DNA of 45,826 nt from a virus, in the IMG/VR virus record IMGVR_UViG_3300022562_001035, positions 1 through 45,826 of that record; one strand, 5' to 3'. The notes below the pieces were generated by a model. The model did no database searches. It was not told the origin of the DNA and was given only the letters and a program-made list of their open reading frames with translations. A program made the position numbers and the translations under genes. Position 1 is the stretch's first letter, and every line of letters starts with the position of its first letter. Below are positions 1-6,729 of the stretch, piece by piece.

Positions 1-137
1 CTAGCCTGCCTGCGCCTGGCTAGCTCTTGAGCCGCGGCCTTCAACGTCTCGCGCGTCGGCCTCGGCGCGATGATGGTCGGGCCACGGTCACCGTGATTGA
101 AGGCGCGCGAGACCGCGTCGACAAAATCGTCCTTGGC
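1..137. repeat. Terminal direct repeat, copy 1 (circular closure)
   Basis: Bases 1-137 are identical to 45690-45826. The repeat lies inside the 3' end of the terminase large subunit gene, whose frame continues correctly across the join. This shows the contig closes into a circle of 45,689 bp. It may be an assembly overlap, or less likely a true short terminal repeat; sequence alone cannot separate these. Confidence 0.95.
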
Positions 138-1613
138 CCGGTCGAACGGATCCGGGAAGGGGTTCAGATGCGAGCGGATCAACTCGCCGACCGTCCCCGG
201 CGCTATCCCGCCGTCGCGGTACGGCTCGTCCATCCAGTTGCCCACGAGGATGTAGCAGCGTCCCTCGCGGAGCGCCTTCGAGAGCGGCGTCGCGTTGCCG
301 ATCTTCTGGCCTTTCTTCGTCCCCGCCGGCACCAGATCGACCGGCCCGCACCTCGACGACCTGCGAAAGTTCGCCTCCATGGTCGCCGCCGCCATCTTTC
401 CCGCAGCAGGATCGATGTAGCCCGCCTGGGCGACGGCGCGGCCGTCGGTGGTCGCCACCCTGCACTGATGCGCGAGGACTCCGTCGGGATCCTCCCGGCA
501 GAAGCTCGCCCCACACAGGTAGACGTTGCCGAGGGTGTCCCAGCGCAGCAGGGCGCTCGCGGTGAAGTCTGGGTTGTTGGCCTGGGTCGCCTTGGTGTAG
601 GCGACGTCCCAGCCACGGGTCGACCTGACCAGTGGTGCGAGCGGTTCGGCGATCAGCTTCCATCGAGACCACGAGACCATGCCGGTCAGGTCGGGCGTCG
701 CATTCCAGTCGGCGTCGAGGTTCTTGGCGCGCTCGTCCGGGCGCATCTGCGCGAACTTCGACCGATAGCGAGGATCGAGCGCCTCGAGGATCGCGTTGTC
801 CTCGAGCTTGCTGGTGATGACGGAGTAGGACATGGCCATCTCTGGCTCACCCTCGGCGAGCTCGGCGACCTCCTCGGGTGTCGCCCCGAACACGCGGCGG
901 CCCGTGCTCGTGTGGGCCATCGTGTAGCGGACGACGCCCGACTTGCGGGGGTCGAGCGGGGCTGAGCCATTGGGGAGCGGGCTCCCGTCGTCGAGGGTCA
1001 GGACGTACCAATCGACCCACTGGCGCAGGGGATGGAAGGGGTTGGGATTGGTGGAGACCGACAACGTCGGCTGGATCCCCGACACCGACCGCATGCGCTG
1101 GAGGAGCCAGAGGATCGTCTCCATCTCGCATTCGTCGGCCTCCTCGACGGCGACCCAGGTGAAGCCTGGCCCCTTCTTGCGGGTGACGCTGCCTTCCTTG
1201 AGGTGGCGAAAGCTGAGCTTGGCCCCGGTCGCCGGCCAGGTCGCGTCCATCGAGGCGCCCTCTCGCATGACCACCCCCGACCCCGGCAAGCCGTAGCCGA
1301 ACACGGTCTTGGCCGTGTCCCACAGGCCACCGCCGATCGTGATGTCTGCCGAGTTGCGCCGGCAGATCAGGCCGTTCGCTCCCTCGACTCCAGCGCCCCG
1401 GATCAGCCAGTCGAGCAGCTGCGCGTAGGTCTTGCCCGTCCCCATGGCCCCGGCAAAGATCCTGAACTCGGCGGGGTTCGTGACAAAGTCGGTCTGCGGC
1501 CCGGGTTGGGGCTCGCGGTGGATCCGAGCACAGGCCGAGCACTCGCCGCTGATCAGCTCGACCTGGCCACCGCAGTCGTAGCAGGGGTAAACGCTGACGA
1601 GCGGCTCGCTCAT
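1..1613 (-). CDS. terL: Terminase large subunit (runs across the circular join)
   Basis: ATPase-nuclease that drives DNA into the prohead and cuts it. From ATG at 1613 the frame is open to base 1 and continues at the other end of the window (stop at 45680-45682), giving about 540 residues, a usual length. Residues 11-28 carry two CxxC pairs (C11, C14, C25, C28), a zinc ribbon ahead of the motor. Walker A is GAMGTGKT near 55-62, Walker B is VAVEEADE near 154-161, and STNPN near 187-191 fits the coupling motif. The nuclease domain shows an acidic GWDVA strand and a C-terminal DDFVDA motif, as in RNase H-fold terminases. The start overlaps the upstream stop (ATGA). No stop lies inside the window, so automatic callers on the linear contig may miss this gene. 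Confidence 0.93.
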   Translation of the reverse strand, partial: MSEPLVSVYPCYDCGGQVELISGECSACARIHREPQPGPQTDFVTNPAEFRIFAGAMGTGKTYAQLLDWLIRGAGVEGANGLICRRNSADITIGGGLWDTAKTVFGYGLPGSGVVMREGASMDATWPATGAKLSFRHLKEGSVTRKKGPGFTWVAVEEADECEMETILWLLQRMRSVSGIQPTLSVSTNPNPFHPLRQWVDWYVLTLDDGSPLPNGSAPLDPRKSGVVRYTMAHTSTGRRVFGATPEEVAELAEGEPEMAMSYSVITSKLEDNAILEALDPRYRSKFAQMRPDERAKNLDADWNATPDLTGMVSWSRWKLIAEPLAPLVRSTRGWDVAYTKATQANNPDFTASALLRWDTLGNVYLCGASFCREDPDGVLAHQCRVATTDGRAVAQAGYIDPAAGKMAAATMEANFRRSSRCGPVDLVPAGTKKGQKIGNATPLSKALREGRCYILVGNWMDEPYRDGGIAPGTVGELIRSHLNPFPDPFDRAKDDFVDAVSRAFNHGDRGPTIIAPRPTRETLKAAAQELARRRQA

Positions 1614-2272
1614 GGTAGACTCTCATCATGGCTGCATCCGCACTCTCGGTTGTTCACGACGCCCGACGCGTCTGGCTCCTCTACGATGGCGACGAGTTCA
1701 TCGAGCTTCAATGGAGGGTCGAGCGCGCCCTGGAGAGGGCCGAAGCCCTCGGAGCGAAACACATCACCACTGGCCTCTATGACGGGAACTTGGCGGGGCA
1801 GATCGAACATGAGCGCCCGGTCGACAGGAACTGAGTCGCTCACACCGCGACCTCGGCGGCCGGTCTCCGCCGCGCTCACGGCTCGCCCCCCGAGGTCGTT
1901 CCGAAGGCCCGGACTTACCTCGCCCCAAGCGCTTATCTGCTCGACCATGTCCCGCAGCGGACCGGCCAGCGCAGCCCCAATCGCGCGCTGCTGACCGCGG
2001 ACTCGGTTGCGGAGCCGGATGACCTGCCGAGCGTGCGCGGCCGCGAAGAGAGGGTCCGGCGTTTCGCGGGCGTCGAGGCACTCACGGGCCAGATCGAGCG
2101 CATCAGCTGAGCTGCTGTCGAGCGGGGAGCCAGAGCGCACGCCGAACCAGGCATTGACCCAGGCCCCGCGGGTCCCATCGTCGCCGACCCTCAGCAACTC
2201 TAGATACCGAGGTCGTGGCCAGGCGCGCTCCCCCGGCTCGGGCCGGTAGCCTCGGGTGTGTAGGGTGCTCAC
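1610..2272 (-). CDS. Hypothetical protein with N-terminal LHTRGYRP motif, upstream of terL
   Basis: A 220-residue protein from a GTG start, ending in an ATGA overlap with terL. The first residues, S-T-L-H-T-R-G-Y-R-P, recur at the start of two unrelated proteins in this genome (17346 plus and 42476 minus). The middle (about residues 60-120) is rich in Ala, Arg and Leu and probably helical. The last 69 codons are antisense to a well-formed plus-strand ORF (1628-1834), and their third-position G/C is lower by hand count (about 65%) than in that ORF (about 76%). I do not recognise a family. Position next to terL would suit a packaging accessory protein, but that is inference. Confidence 0.7.
   Translation of the reverse strand: MSTLHTRGYRPEPGERAWPRPRYLELLRVGDDGTRGAWVNAWFGVRSGSPLDSSSADALDLARECLDARETPDPLFAAAHARQVIRLRNRVRGQQRAIGAALAGPLRDMVEQISAWGEVSPGLRNDLGGRAVSAAETGRRGRGVSDSVPVDRALMFDLPRQVPVIEASGDVFRSEGFGPLQGALDPPLKLDELVAIVEEPDASGVVNNRECGCSHDESLP
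1616..1627 (+). promoter_or_regulatory. Extended -10 box six bases before a plus-strand ATG
   Basis: TGGTAGACT (1613-1621) is followed by six bases and an ATG at 1628. A start point about 7 bases after the -10 would make the transcript leaderless. The same layout recurs at 29593-29608, 6715-6730, and on the minus strand at 6670 and 4299. A weak -35 (CTGACG, 1594-1599) is present. The promoter sits over the terL start, facing against the late operon. Confidence 0.4.
1628..1834 (+). CDS. Small protein antisense to the pre-terL gene
   Basis: A 68-residue ORF starting ATG, with no Shine-Dalgarno but an extended -10 box (TGGTAGACT) ending six bases before it, suggesting a leaderless mRNA. The product looks natural, with a beta-rich start (RRVWLLYDGDEFIEL) and then a helix (WRVERALERAEALG). 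It lies entirely opposite the last third of the 1610-2272 gene, with second codon positions facing each other. That arrangement commonly yields shadow ORFs in GC-rich DNA. Third-position G/C (about 76% by hand count) is higher than that of the opposing frame. Function unknown; real coding is possible, not proven. Confidence 0.42.
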   Translation: MAASALSVVHDARRVWLLYDGDEFIELQWRVERALERAEALGAKHITTGLYDGNLAGQIEHERPVDRN

Positions 2273-2303
2273 GGGTTGACCTCCCCGATGATGACAACGC
2301 GGG

Positions 2304-2726
2304 TCACGACGTTGTTCCCCTTCCCCCGCAGCCCGAACATGGCGACCAGACGCCGCCCATCTCCACAACGAACAGGCCGTTGGACGCACGCACGCAACCC
2401 CAACGGCATCGGTCCGGGTCGGCGAAGAGCTCGGCCGGCTGCACGTTCAGCCCGTTGCACAGGGCCGCCAGCCGGGTCCAGGTCATCTCGCCGCCTCGGA
2501 GCTGGCGCCGGATCCATTTCAACGAGCCGCGGCGGTCGAGGTCGGGCCGGCAAGCCTCGGCGACCTCCGCGAGAGCTCGGATGCGCTCGTCGGGGGCGCC
2601 TCGGGGAGGGGAGTCGACGAGCGCGTCGAGGACTGGCCGAGGCAGGTCGGCAAGATCGGCGACCAGCCGGCGCAGGTTCTCGGCCAGGCGTTGGTCGAGC
2701 TCGAGGGGGGTGAGAGGCGCGCTCAC
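2304..2726 (-). CDS. Small HTH-like protein with C-terminal Cys cluster
   Basis: A 140-residue protein starting at a GTG that overlaps the upstream stop. Residues about 85-118 (RRQLRGGEMTWTRLAALCNG and following AELFADP) read like helices 2-5 of a Cro/CI-type HTH. The C-terminus has C-x2-C plus nearby Cys, which may bind metal. The N-terminal half is helical. It belongs to the minus-strand run leading to terL, so a regulator of packaging or late genes is possible; this is inference from position. Confidence 0.75.
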   Translation of the reverse strand: MSAPLTPLELDQRLAENLRRLVADLADLPRPVLDALVDSPPRGAPDERIRALAEVAEACRPDLDRRGSLKWIRRQLRGGEMTWTRLAALCNGLNVQPAELFADPDRCRWGCVRASNGLFVVEMGGVWSPCSGCGGRGTTS

Positions 2727-3109
2727 GCCGCGCCTCGAGCGCTGTCGATCACGGCGACGCGGTGGGCGACGCGGGCCCCGCGAGGGGTGAGCCCGGGCGC
2801 CCCGTAGGCGTCGCGCTCGACGAGGCCAGCGAGGACCAGGGACCGCACGGCCGAGCGCCTGGGGAGGCGGTCGCTGGCGAGGCGGGTCAGCGCCGCGCGC
2901 TCGGGCTCAAGCAAGTCGGCGATGATGTAGGCGTCCAGCTTGTCGAGTTCGGCCGAACGAGCGGCGTCCTCCACAATCTCGTTCATGGCGTGAAACGCGT
3001 GCTTCATGTCCTGCGTTGGCAGCGATACATCGTGCCCGGCGGCCGCGGCTTCGCGGCGAGCGGCGGTGAATTTGGCGATGGCATGGATGGGGTCGTGTGC
3101 GGTGGTCAT
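2723..3109 (-). CDS. Hypothetical protein with winged-helix-like C-terminus
   Basis: A 128-residue protein, ATG start, with a 4-base overlap with the next gene. Residues about 80-120 (SAVRSLVLAGLVERDAYGAP then LTPRGARVAHRV) show the helix, turn and 'wing' pattern of winged-helix DNA-binding domains such as MarR/ArsR types. The N-terminal half is alpha-helical with a His-rich patch. There is no enzymatic motif. It could be a transcription regulator acting on the terminase operon; the family is not identified. Confidence 0.75.
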   Translation of the reverse strand: MTTAHDPIHAIAKFTAARREAAAAGHDVSLPTQDMKHAFHAMNEIVEDAARSAELDKLDAYIIADLLEPERAALTRLASDRLPRRSAVRSLVLAGLVERDAYGAPGLTPRGARVAHRVAVIDSARGAA

Positions 3110-3124
3110 GGTCGTGTCTCCGGG

Positions 3125-3406
3125 TTAGGCGATGAAGCCCCGAGCGATCATCCTGGCGACAGAGTGAGCGGCGCCCAGTCGGCTGGCCCATCCCTCGGCG
3201 ATGCACTTCCCGTTGTCTTCACGGTAGACATTCCAGTTTGGGTAGACCGGGGCAAAGGTGCGGATGCTCCCAGGGTTCTTGCATGGGACGTTGACGAAGC
3301 GGACGCGAACACCTCCGATGGTCCCAAGGTACTCGCCGTTGGAGGCCTTTTTGCGGTCGTTGACCAGGTCGGTGTAGGCGGCGTTGTGTGCGGGGAGCGT
3401 CGTCAT
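3125..3406 (-). CDS. Hypothetical protein, first gene after a sigma70-like promoter
   Basis: A 93-residue protein. I chose the ATG at 3406 rather than the in-frame GTG at 3427 because a good promoter (TTGACC, 17 bases, CATTAT) ends 9 bases upstream, so the GTG would lie upstream of the probable start point. The middle is beta-rich with aromatic residues (APVYPNWNVYREDNGKCIAE), resembling compact single-domain phage proteins that carry a YxVYRED-like strand. The C-terminal helix is GAAHSVARMIARGFIA. No family assigned. There is no overlap with the downstream gene (15-base gap), unlike most genes here. Confidence 0.72.
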   Translation of the reverse strand: MTTLPAHNAAYTDLVNDRKKASNGEYLGTIGGVRVRFVNVPCKNPGSIRTFAPVYPNWNVYREDNGKCIAEGWASRLGAAHSVARMIARGFIA

Positions 3407-3415
3407 GGCAAAGTC

Positions 3416-3444
3416 ATAATGCGCCACGCCTTGGCACAGGTCAA
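3416..3444 (-). promoter_or_regulatory. Sigma70-type promoter for the 3406 gene
   Basis: On the minus strand TTGACC (3444-3439), a 17-base spacer, then CATTAT (3421-3416). The ATG at 3406 lies 9 bases after the -10, so the mRNA would have almost no leader. Confidence 0.5.
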
Positions 3445-3460
3445 GGAAAAAGCGCCACCG

Positions 3461-3754
3461 CTATGCACTTTCTCCGGCGACCACTAGGCGCGCGCTATCC
3501 GCGGAAATCGTCAGCCGCGCAGCGCCGACCACCACATCTATGGGCAGCCCGACGCGCTCGGTCACCTCGGCGCCTTCATGCACTACCCAGGCGAGCAGCG
3601 GGCCAGCTGCGTGGCCGAGCCGCCCCATGTCGGGTGACAGATAGCGCAGCAGCGCGAGCTCCCCGCGAGCAGAGCGGTTGACCCTCAAAACCTCGACGCC
3701 TGCCACGACGACCGCATGATCGCCTGGCCCCTCGCCGAGCTCTAGCCGGGTCAC
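3461..3754 (-). CDS. Hypothetical beta-rich protein downstream of terS candidate
   Basis: A 97-residue protein whose ATG overlaps the stop of the terminase small subunit candidate (ATGA). It is rich in Val, Ala and Gly with alternating hydrophobic strands (VVVAGVEVLRVNRSARGELA and LPIDVVVGAARLTISADSAR), suggesting a small beta-sandwich. No Cys, signal peptide or membrane segment. Co-transcription with terS suggests a packaging or head role, but no family is recognised. Confidence 0.7.
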   Translation of the reverse strand: MTRLELGEGPGDHAVVVAGVEVLRVNRSARGELALLRYLSPDMGRLGHAAGPLLAWVVHEGAEVTERVGLPIDVVVGAARLTISADSARLVVAGESA

Positions 3755-4299
3755 GACATCACCTCGGCGTCGATCGCACCATCGGGCCCGGCTGCCATCG
3801 GGACCCGCACGACGATCGGCCGCGCGTCCCCGGCGACGCTCTCCCGCTCGAGGCGCTTGGCCTCGGCCCTGATCTGGATCAGCTCCTGGGCGAAGGCGAG
3901 CTCGGCGAGGATATGGAGCGCTTTCGCGCAGCCCCGGGACTCGGGGTCGTTCGCGTGCATCTCGAGCGTGTCGAGCAGCCGCTCACGGTCGACCTGGCGG
4001 ACGAACGCCAACCCTTGCTCTGGTGACCCCTGAACGACGTCAACCCTTGCAGGGGTGCCCGCGACCCTCGCAGGGGTGCCCGGCAGCACCCGCGGTGCGT
4101 GATGCGCGATCGTCTCGTAGCGGCGTCGGGCCGCGTCCACCTCGAGCTTGAGGTCCGGGTGTGTGCGCAGGTAGGCGCCGATCGACTGTCGGGATATCCC
4201 CATGTGCTGCGCAGCGGCCTGCACGCCCCCGTAGGTTTCCACGGCTGTGACAAGCTTTACACGCTGCGCAGGACTGTCTAGGAGGGCCATAACGGCCAT
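3751..4299 (-). CDS. terS: Terminase small subunit (candidate)
   Basis: DNA-recognition subunit of the packaging motor. The 182-residue protein has an N-terminal HTH (about residues 16-52: AVETYGGVQAAAQHMGISRQ then SIGAYLRTHPDLKLEVDAAR). This is the usual terS layout, in which the HTH is followed by a basic-acidic helix reading like 'D-x-x-L-x-x-A'. A helical segment at 115-150 may form the oligomerisation region, and the C-terminus is beta and acidic. Length fits terS. A near-perfect 9-base tandem duplication (GTTATGGCC twice) gives two in-frame ATGs (4299 and 4290). I keep 4299 because an extended -10 box lies exactly six bases before it. The role is inferred from the HTH and the position upstream of terL. 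Confidence 0.6.
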   Translation of the reverse strand: MAVMALLDSPAQRVKLVTAVETYGGVQAAAQHMGISRQSIGAYLRTHPDLKLEVDAARRRYETIAHHAPRVLPGTPARVAGTPARVDVVQGSPEQGLAFVRQVDRERLLDTLEMHANDPESRGCAKALHILAELAFAQELIQIRAEAKRLERESVAGDARPIVVRVPMAAGPDGAIDAEVMS

Positions 4300-4313
4300 A
4301 ACGGTAGTTTACC
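4300..4313 (-). promoter_or_regulatory. Extended -10 promoter, leaderless start of the terS operon
   Basis: On the minus strand TGGTAAACT (4314-4306), then six bases (ACCGTT), then ATG at 4299. The spacing matches the boxes before 6670, 6730, 1628 and 29608. No convincing -35 hexamer is present, as expected for an extended -10 promoter. Confidence 0.5.
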
Positions 4314-4361
4314 ACGGCGAGGTTTACATCGCGCGCGAGGATGTGGAAACCCGTGGAAACC
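4307..4361. repeat. Short direct repeats upstream of terS (possible operators)
   Basis: GTTTAC occurs at 4307-4312 and 4322-4327 (15-base period) and GTGGAAACC at 4343-4351 and 4353-4361 (10-base period, one helical turn). They sit in the 168-base gap before terS, just upstream of and over its -10 box. Such phasing is typical of protein binding sites; the binder is unknown. The rest of this gap shows no gene. Confidence 0.45.
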
Positions 4362-4467
4362 TAACGAGCAGCTTCGTGTCGACGTCCATGCCCCACAGTA
4401 CCGACTAGAGGTCTCGGGCGTCACTGGGCCGCGGCATGGGGCTCGGGCACACCCTCGGGGCGGACGC

Positions 4468-4767
4468 TCACGAATTCGCCGGGCAGTACTCGGGCCCACA
4501 TTCATACCAGCACGCCTCGCCGTTGCACGTGAGTTCGTCGGCGCAGCATGTGGCGAACGTGTCGTTAGGGCACGACCCGTCTTTGTTCGGCTCAACGCAG
4601 CCGCCCGGGTTCTTGCAGCAGAAGATCTGCGCGGCGGGGTCGGCGGCGTATCCGAGATGGGCTCCCGGTGAACGCATCTCTGCCTGGTCGACGGAGCGCA
4701 GTGTGTCGTCTTCATCGCACGAAGCGAGAAGAACGATGATGGTGATTGATGTGAGAAGTGTTCGCAT
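4468..4767 (-). CDS. Cys-rich lipoprotein
   Basis: A 99-residue secreted lipoprotein. It starts MRTLLTSITIIVLLASC, a signal peptide ending in a clear lipobox (L-A-S-C, Cys at about residue 17), then DEDD. Asp at +2 would favour inner-membrane retention by the E. coli rule, if that applies in this host. The mature part has many Cys including two CC pairs and a C-terminal CxxxCxxxxC cluster, so it is probably disulfide-bonded. A non-operonic gap lies on each side. Phage lipoproteins often block superinfection or protect the cell envelope; that role is inference. Residue style resembles Cys-rich lipoproteins of Myxococcota. Confidence 0.75.
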   Translation of the reverse strand: MRTLLTSITIIVLLASCDEDDTLRSVDQAEMRSPGAHLGYAADPAAQIFCCKNPGGCVEPNKDGSCPNDTFATCCADELTCNGEACWYECGPEYCPANS

Positions 4768-4844
4768 ACCCTGCAAGCCCGCCCGCTCATCCAGTGGACG
4801 CGGTTACGGGCGGTATTTCGGGCTGATCGACTACGTCAAACGGC

Positions 4845-5453
4845 TCACCCTAGTTTGCCAAATAGGTCGTAGAACCGTAGTTTGTCTTCGATGAATTGCG
4901 CGGTGTACTGTGCCGCCCGTGCCCTCTCACGCGCCGAAGCGACCCCTCCCTCGGGGCCGGTGCGTGTGCGCTCTGTGTTGTCGACATTTGTTTGATTCCT
5001 GGCATGGATCCGACGCTGATCGGCCGCGAATGTCTCCATATGCTGGGCAAACCTGAGCGCGTCGGCGAGCGGTTTGCACCCGCTCGCCGCCACGGCGTAG
5101 CTCACTCCGGCGCTCTTGAATAGGGCCTGGAGTGGAGTCAGTTGCGACGGCGGCGGGTATGCTCCGTCGGGCACCGCTCCGTCGGGCACCGCTCGGTCTG
5201 CCTCGGCTCGGTCTGCATAGACCACGAGCACGCGCCCATCGGCGAGAACGATCTCGGGGGTCGAGTGCGCGCAGGATGCGACGGTAAATGGATCTTCGCC
5301 GTGGGCCGGGTGATTTAGCCTGCGCACGATCTCGGCCACGGGCGCATCAATGGGAGAGTCGCGCCGGAAGGCTTCGCCGGTGTGTGAGAGGTGGGCAGGG
5401 ATTACGACTGAGACTTGTTCTGTGTCCATGGTGTTACCGTGTCTGCTGGTCAT
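4845..5453 (-). CDS. Hypothetical protein
   Basis: A 202-residue protein with an ATG start overlapping the upstream stop (ATGA); an alternative ATG lies at 5429. The N-terminal half is mixed alpha/beta. Residues about 80-100 contain an imperfect duplication (ADRAEADRAVPDGAVPDGAY), also visible in the DNA at 5165-5215 as repeated CCGTCGGGCACCGCTC units. The C-terminal half is helical and charged (ARERARAAQYTAQFIEDKLR). No known motif was recognised. Confidence 0.72.
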   Translation of the reverse strand: MTSRHGNTMDTEQVSVVIPAHLSHTGEAFRRDSPIDAPVAEIVRRLNHPAHGEDPFTVASCAHSTPEIVLADGRVLVVYADRAEADRAVPDGAVPDGAYPPPSQLTPLQALFKSAGVSYAVAASGCKPLADALRFAQHMETFAADQRRIHARNQTNVDNTERTRTGPEGGVASARERARAAQYTAQFIEDKLRFYDLFGKLG

Positions 5454-6670
5454 GCGACGATCACCTCGCCGGTCGCGTTGATGGCGTGAGCGCCGTCACC
5501 CTCGCGGTAGAGCAGCGCGCGACCACCGTTGCACTCCCCACACTCGACAGTCTCGCGCGTCCACGCGGCGTCGAGGTGGGCGTAGATGTCCGGGAGGTGG
5601 CGACCGATGGCGGTGCCCTTGTGCGGGGAGACGTTGCCGGGGTTGCACCTCGGGCAAGACCGGGCGACCCCGACAACAAGACTTGGCTCGAGCCACCCGC
5701 CGGAACACGTCACGGCAACACCGTTGTACTCGCCTGGGCCCGGGCACTCGCCAGCCAGCCACGCGAGCAGCCACCGAGCGACAGCGGGGCACTCGGCGAG
5801 CGAGCGCGGGACATCTTTGCATGCGAGCATTTCGGCAACTCCCATGTCGTCGCTTGGATCGTGGCTTGTATACCCGCGGGTGTCGGCAAGCCACGCAGAC
5901 ACGCTGGTGTCGTCAACTCCAACCGCGGACATCTCGCTGGCCCAATCCCGATGAATCGCAACGCAGTGCTCGGTGAAACCACCGTCAGACTCCCACCTGT
6001 CTGCCAACACGGGTAGGTGTTCGCGCCACCCCTCGGCGAGCGCTCGCAGGGTTTCGCGGGCGCCCTCGTGGCCGGGCTCTGTCCAGGTGCACTCCCACTC
6101 GAACCGCCCGTCCCCTGGTGACTGTGTCTCGCGCACGCGCCTGCCCTCGGCCTCCCAGCGCGCGCGGTCTCGCTCGAATTGTTCCATGTGCCAGGTCTCA
6201 GACCCGTTGCCGGCCGTGCGGCGTTCAACCGGCGCCGCCAGGAGCACGGCCTCGGGCGCCGAGACGATGCGGCGGCCCGTGGGCTTGCCGTCGACGACGC
6301 AGGCGGGGCAGGGGCGACATGCCCAAGGCTCCTCCTCAAAGTCGCCAGCCGGGTCGCCGTCGAGTGGCTCCCAGTCTGAGGCGGCGCCCCACTTCACCTG
6401 ATTCCGATGCCCCTCGCACTCCGGGCACGGCCCCACGTCCACCGGCCCGGCGTGGCGCACCAGGGTGGCGATGGCCAGGGTGGGGAGGTCGGCGGCGCCA
6501 AGGGCAACTGGCGCCTGCCCGACCCTGGCTCGCTCTACGAGATAGCGGCCTTCGCGGCCTCCTGTGACCACGATGGTCTCGCCGCGAGGAAACGGGTCCG
6601 CGCCAATTTTTCGATAGTCCCACCCCAGGAGGTCACACCACTGCCGGGCCCGTCGCACGTCGTCGCTCAC
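5450..6670 (-). CDS. Large hypothetical protein with several zinc-finger-like CxxC pairs
   Basis: A 406-residue protein, first gene of the leftward operon, starting at GTG 6670 six bases after an extended -10 box. It has at least four CxxC pairs: CPEC near 83, CRPC and CPAC near 117-123, CPRC near 335 and CGEC near 378. The spacing recalls DnaJ-type or rubredoxin-like zinc knuckles, so metal or nucleic-acid binding is likely. The region between (about 150-300) is acidic and Trp-rich (DRWESDGGFTEH, HDPSDDMGVAEML). No enzymatic signature. Being promoter-proximal and divergent from the early block, it may be expressed early; this is inference. Confidence 0.75.
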   Translation of the reverse strand: MSDDVRRARQWCDLLGWDYRKIGADPFPRGETIVVTGGREGRYLVERARVGQAPVALGAADLPTLAIATLVRHAGPVDVGPCPECEGHRNQVKWGAASDWEPLDGDPAGDFEEEPWACRPCPACVVDGKPTGRRIVSAPEAVLLAAPVERRTAGNGSETWHMEQFERDRARWEAEGRRVRETQSPGDGRFEWECTWTEPGHEGARETLRALAEGWREHLPVLADRWESDGGFTEHCVAIHRDWASEMSAVGVDDTSVSAWLADTRGYTSHDPSDDMGVAEMLACKDVPRSLAECPAVARWLLAWLAGECPGPGEYNGVAVTCSGGWLEPSLVVGVARSCPRCNPGNVSPHKGTAIGRHLPDIYAHLDAAWTRETVECGECNGGRALLYREGDGAHAINATGEVIVA

Positions 6671-6684
6671 CTCGGCAGCCTACC
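6671..6684 (-). promoter_or_regulatory. Leftward leaderless promoter (TGGTAGGCT) of the divergent pair
   Basis: On the minus strand TGGTAGGCT (6685-6677), six bases, then GTG 6670. It mirrors the rightward box at 6715-6723, so a 59-base region drives both operons. Confidence 0.5.
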
Positions 6685-6694
6685 AGCTTCGGAG

Positions 6695-6729
6695 TTGGCG
6701 TGCCACGTTTTTCGTGGTACCGTCCCGGC
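6695..6729 (+). promoter_or_regulatory. Rightward early promoter with palindrome between -35 and -10
   Basis: TTGGCG (6695-6700), a 17-base spacer, TACCGT (6718-6723) preceded by TGG, then six bases to ATG 6730. The spacer holds a perfect inverted repeat, CCACG-TTTTT-CGTGG (6703-6717). A repressor bound there would block polymerase, as in classic phage operators. The transcript would be leaderless. Confidence 0.5.
6703..6717. promoter_or_regulatory. Inverted repeat, putative operator
   Basis: CCACG (6703-6707), five T, CGTGG (6713-6717), between the two divergent -10 boxes. Candidate binders encoded here are the small HTH proteins at 9142, 13773 or 2304. A hairpin in RNA is less likely because the site lies upstream of both expected start points. 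Confidence 0.4.

Noticed and set aside
27-965. Long plus-strand ORF (312 codons) over the terminase
   Set aside because: Shadow of terL: Arg/Gly/His-rich filler with no start signal, while the minus frame has Walker and nuclease motifs.
847-1629. Minus-strand ORF (260 codons) in another frame of terL
   Set aside because: Arg/Pro-rich composition; the true terL frame overlaps it completely and starts at 1613.
1032-1994. Plus-strand ORF of 320 codons
   Set aside because: Antisense shadow over terL and the pre-terL gene; composition His/Asp/Arg-rich without motifs.
2269-2553. Minus-strand ORF ending in a GTGA overlap with the pre-terL gene
   Set aside because: Mostly Arg/Pro filler; only the last 25 residues look beta-like. 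The 2304-2726 frame is better. A short real peptide from 2340 cannot be excluded.
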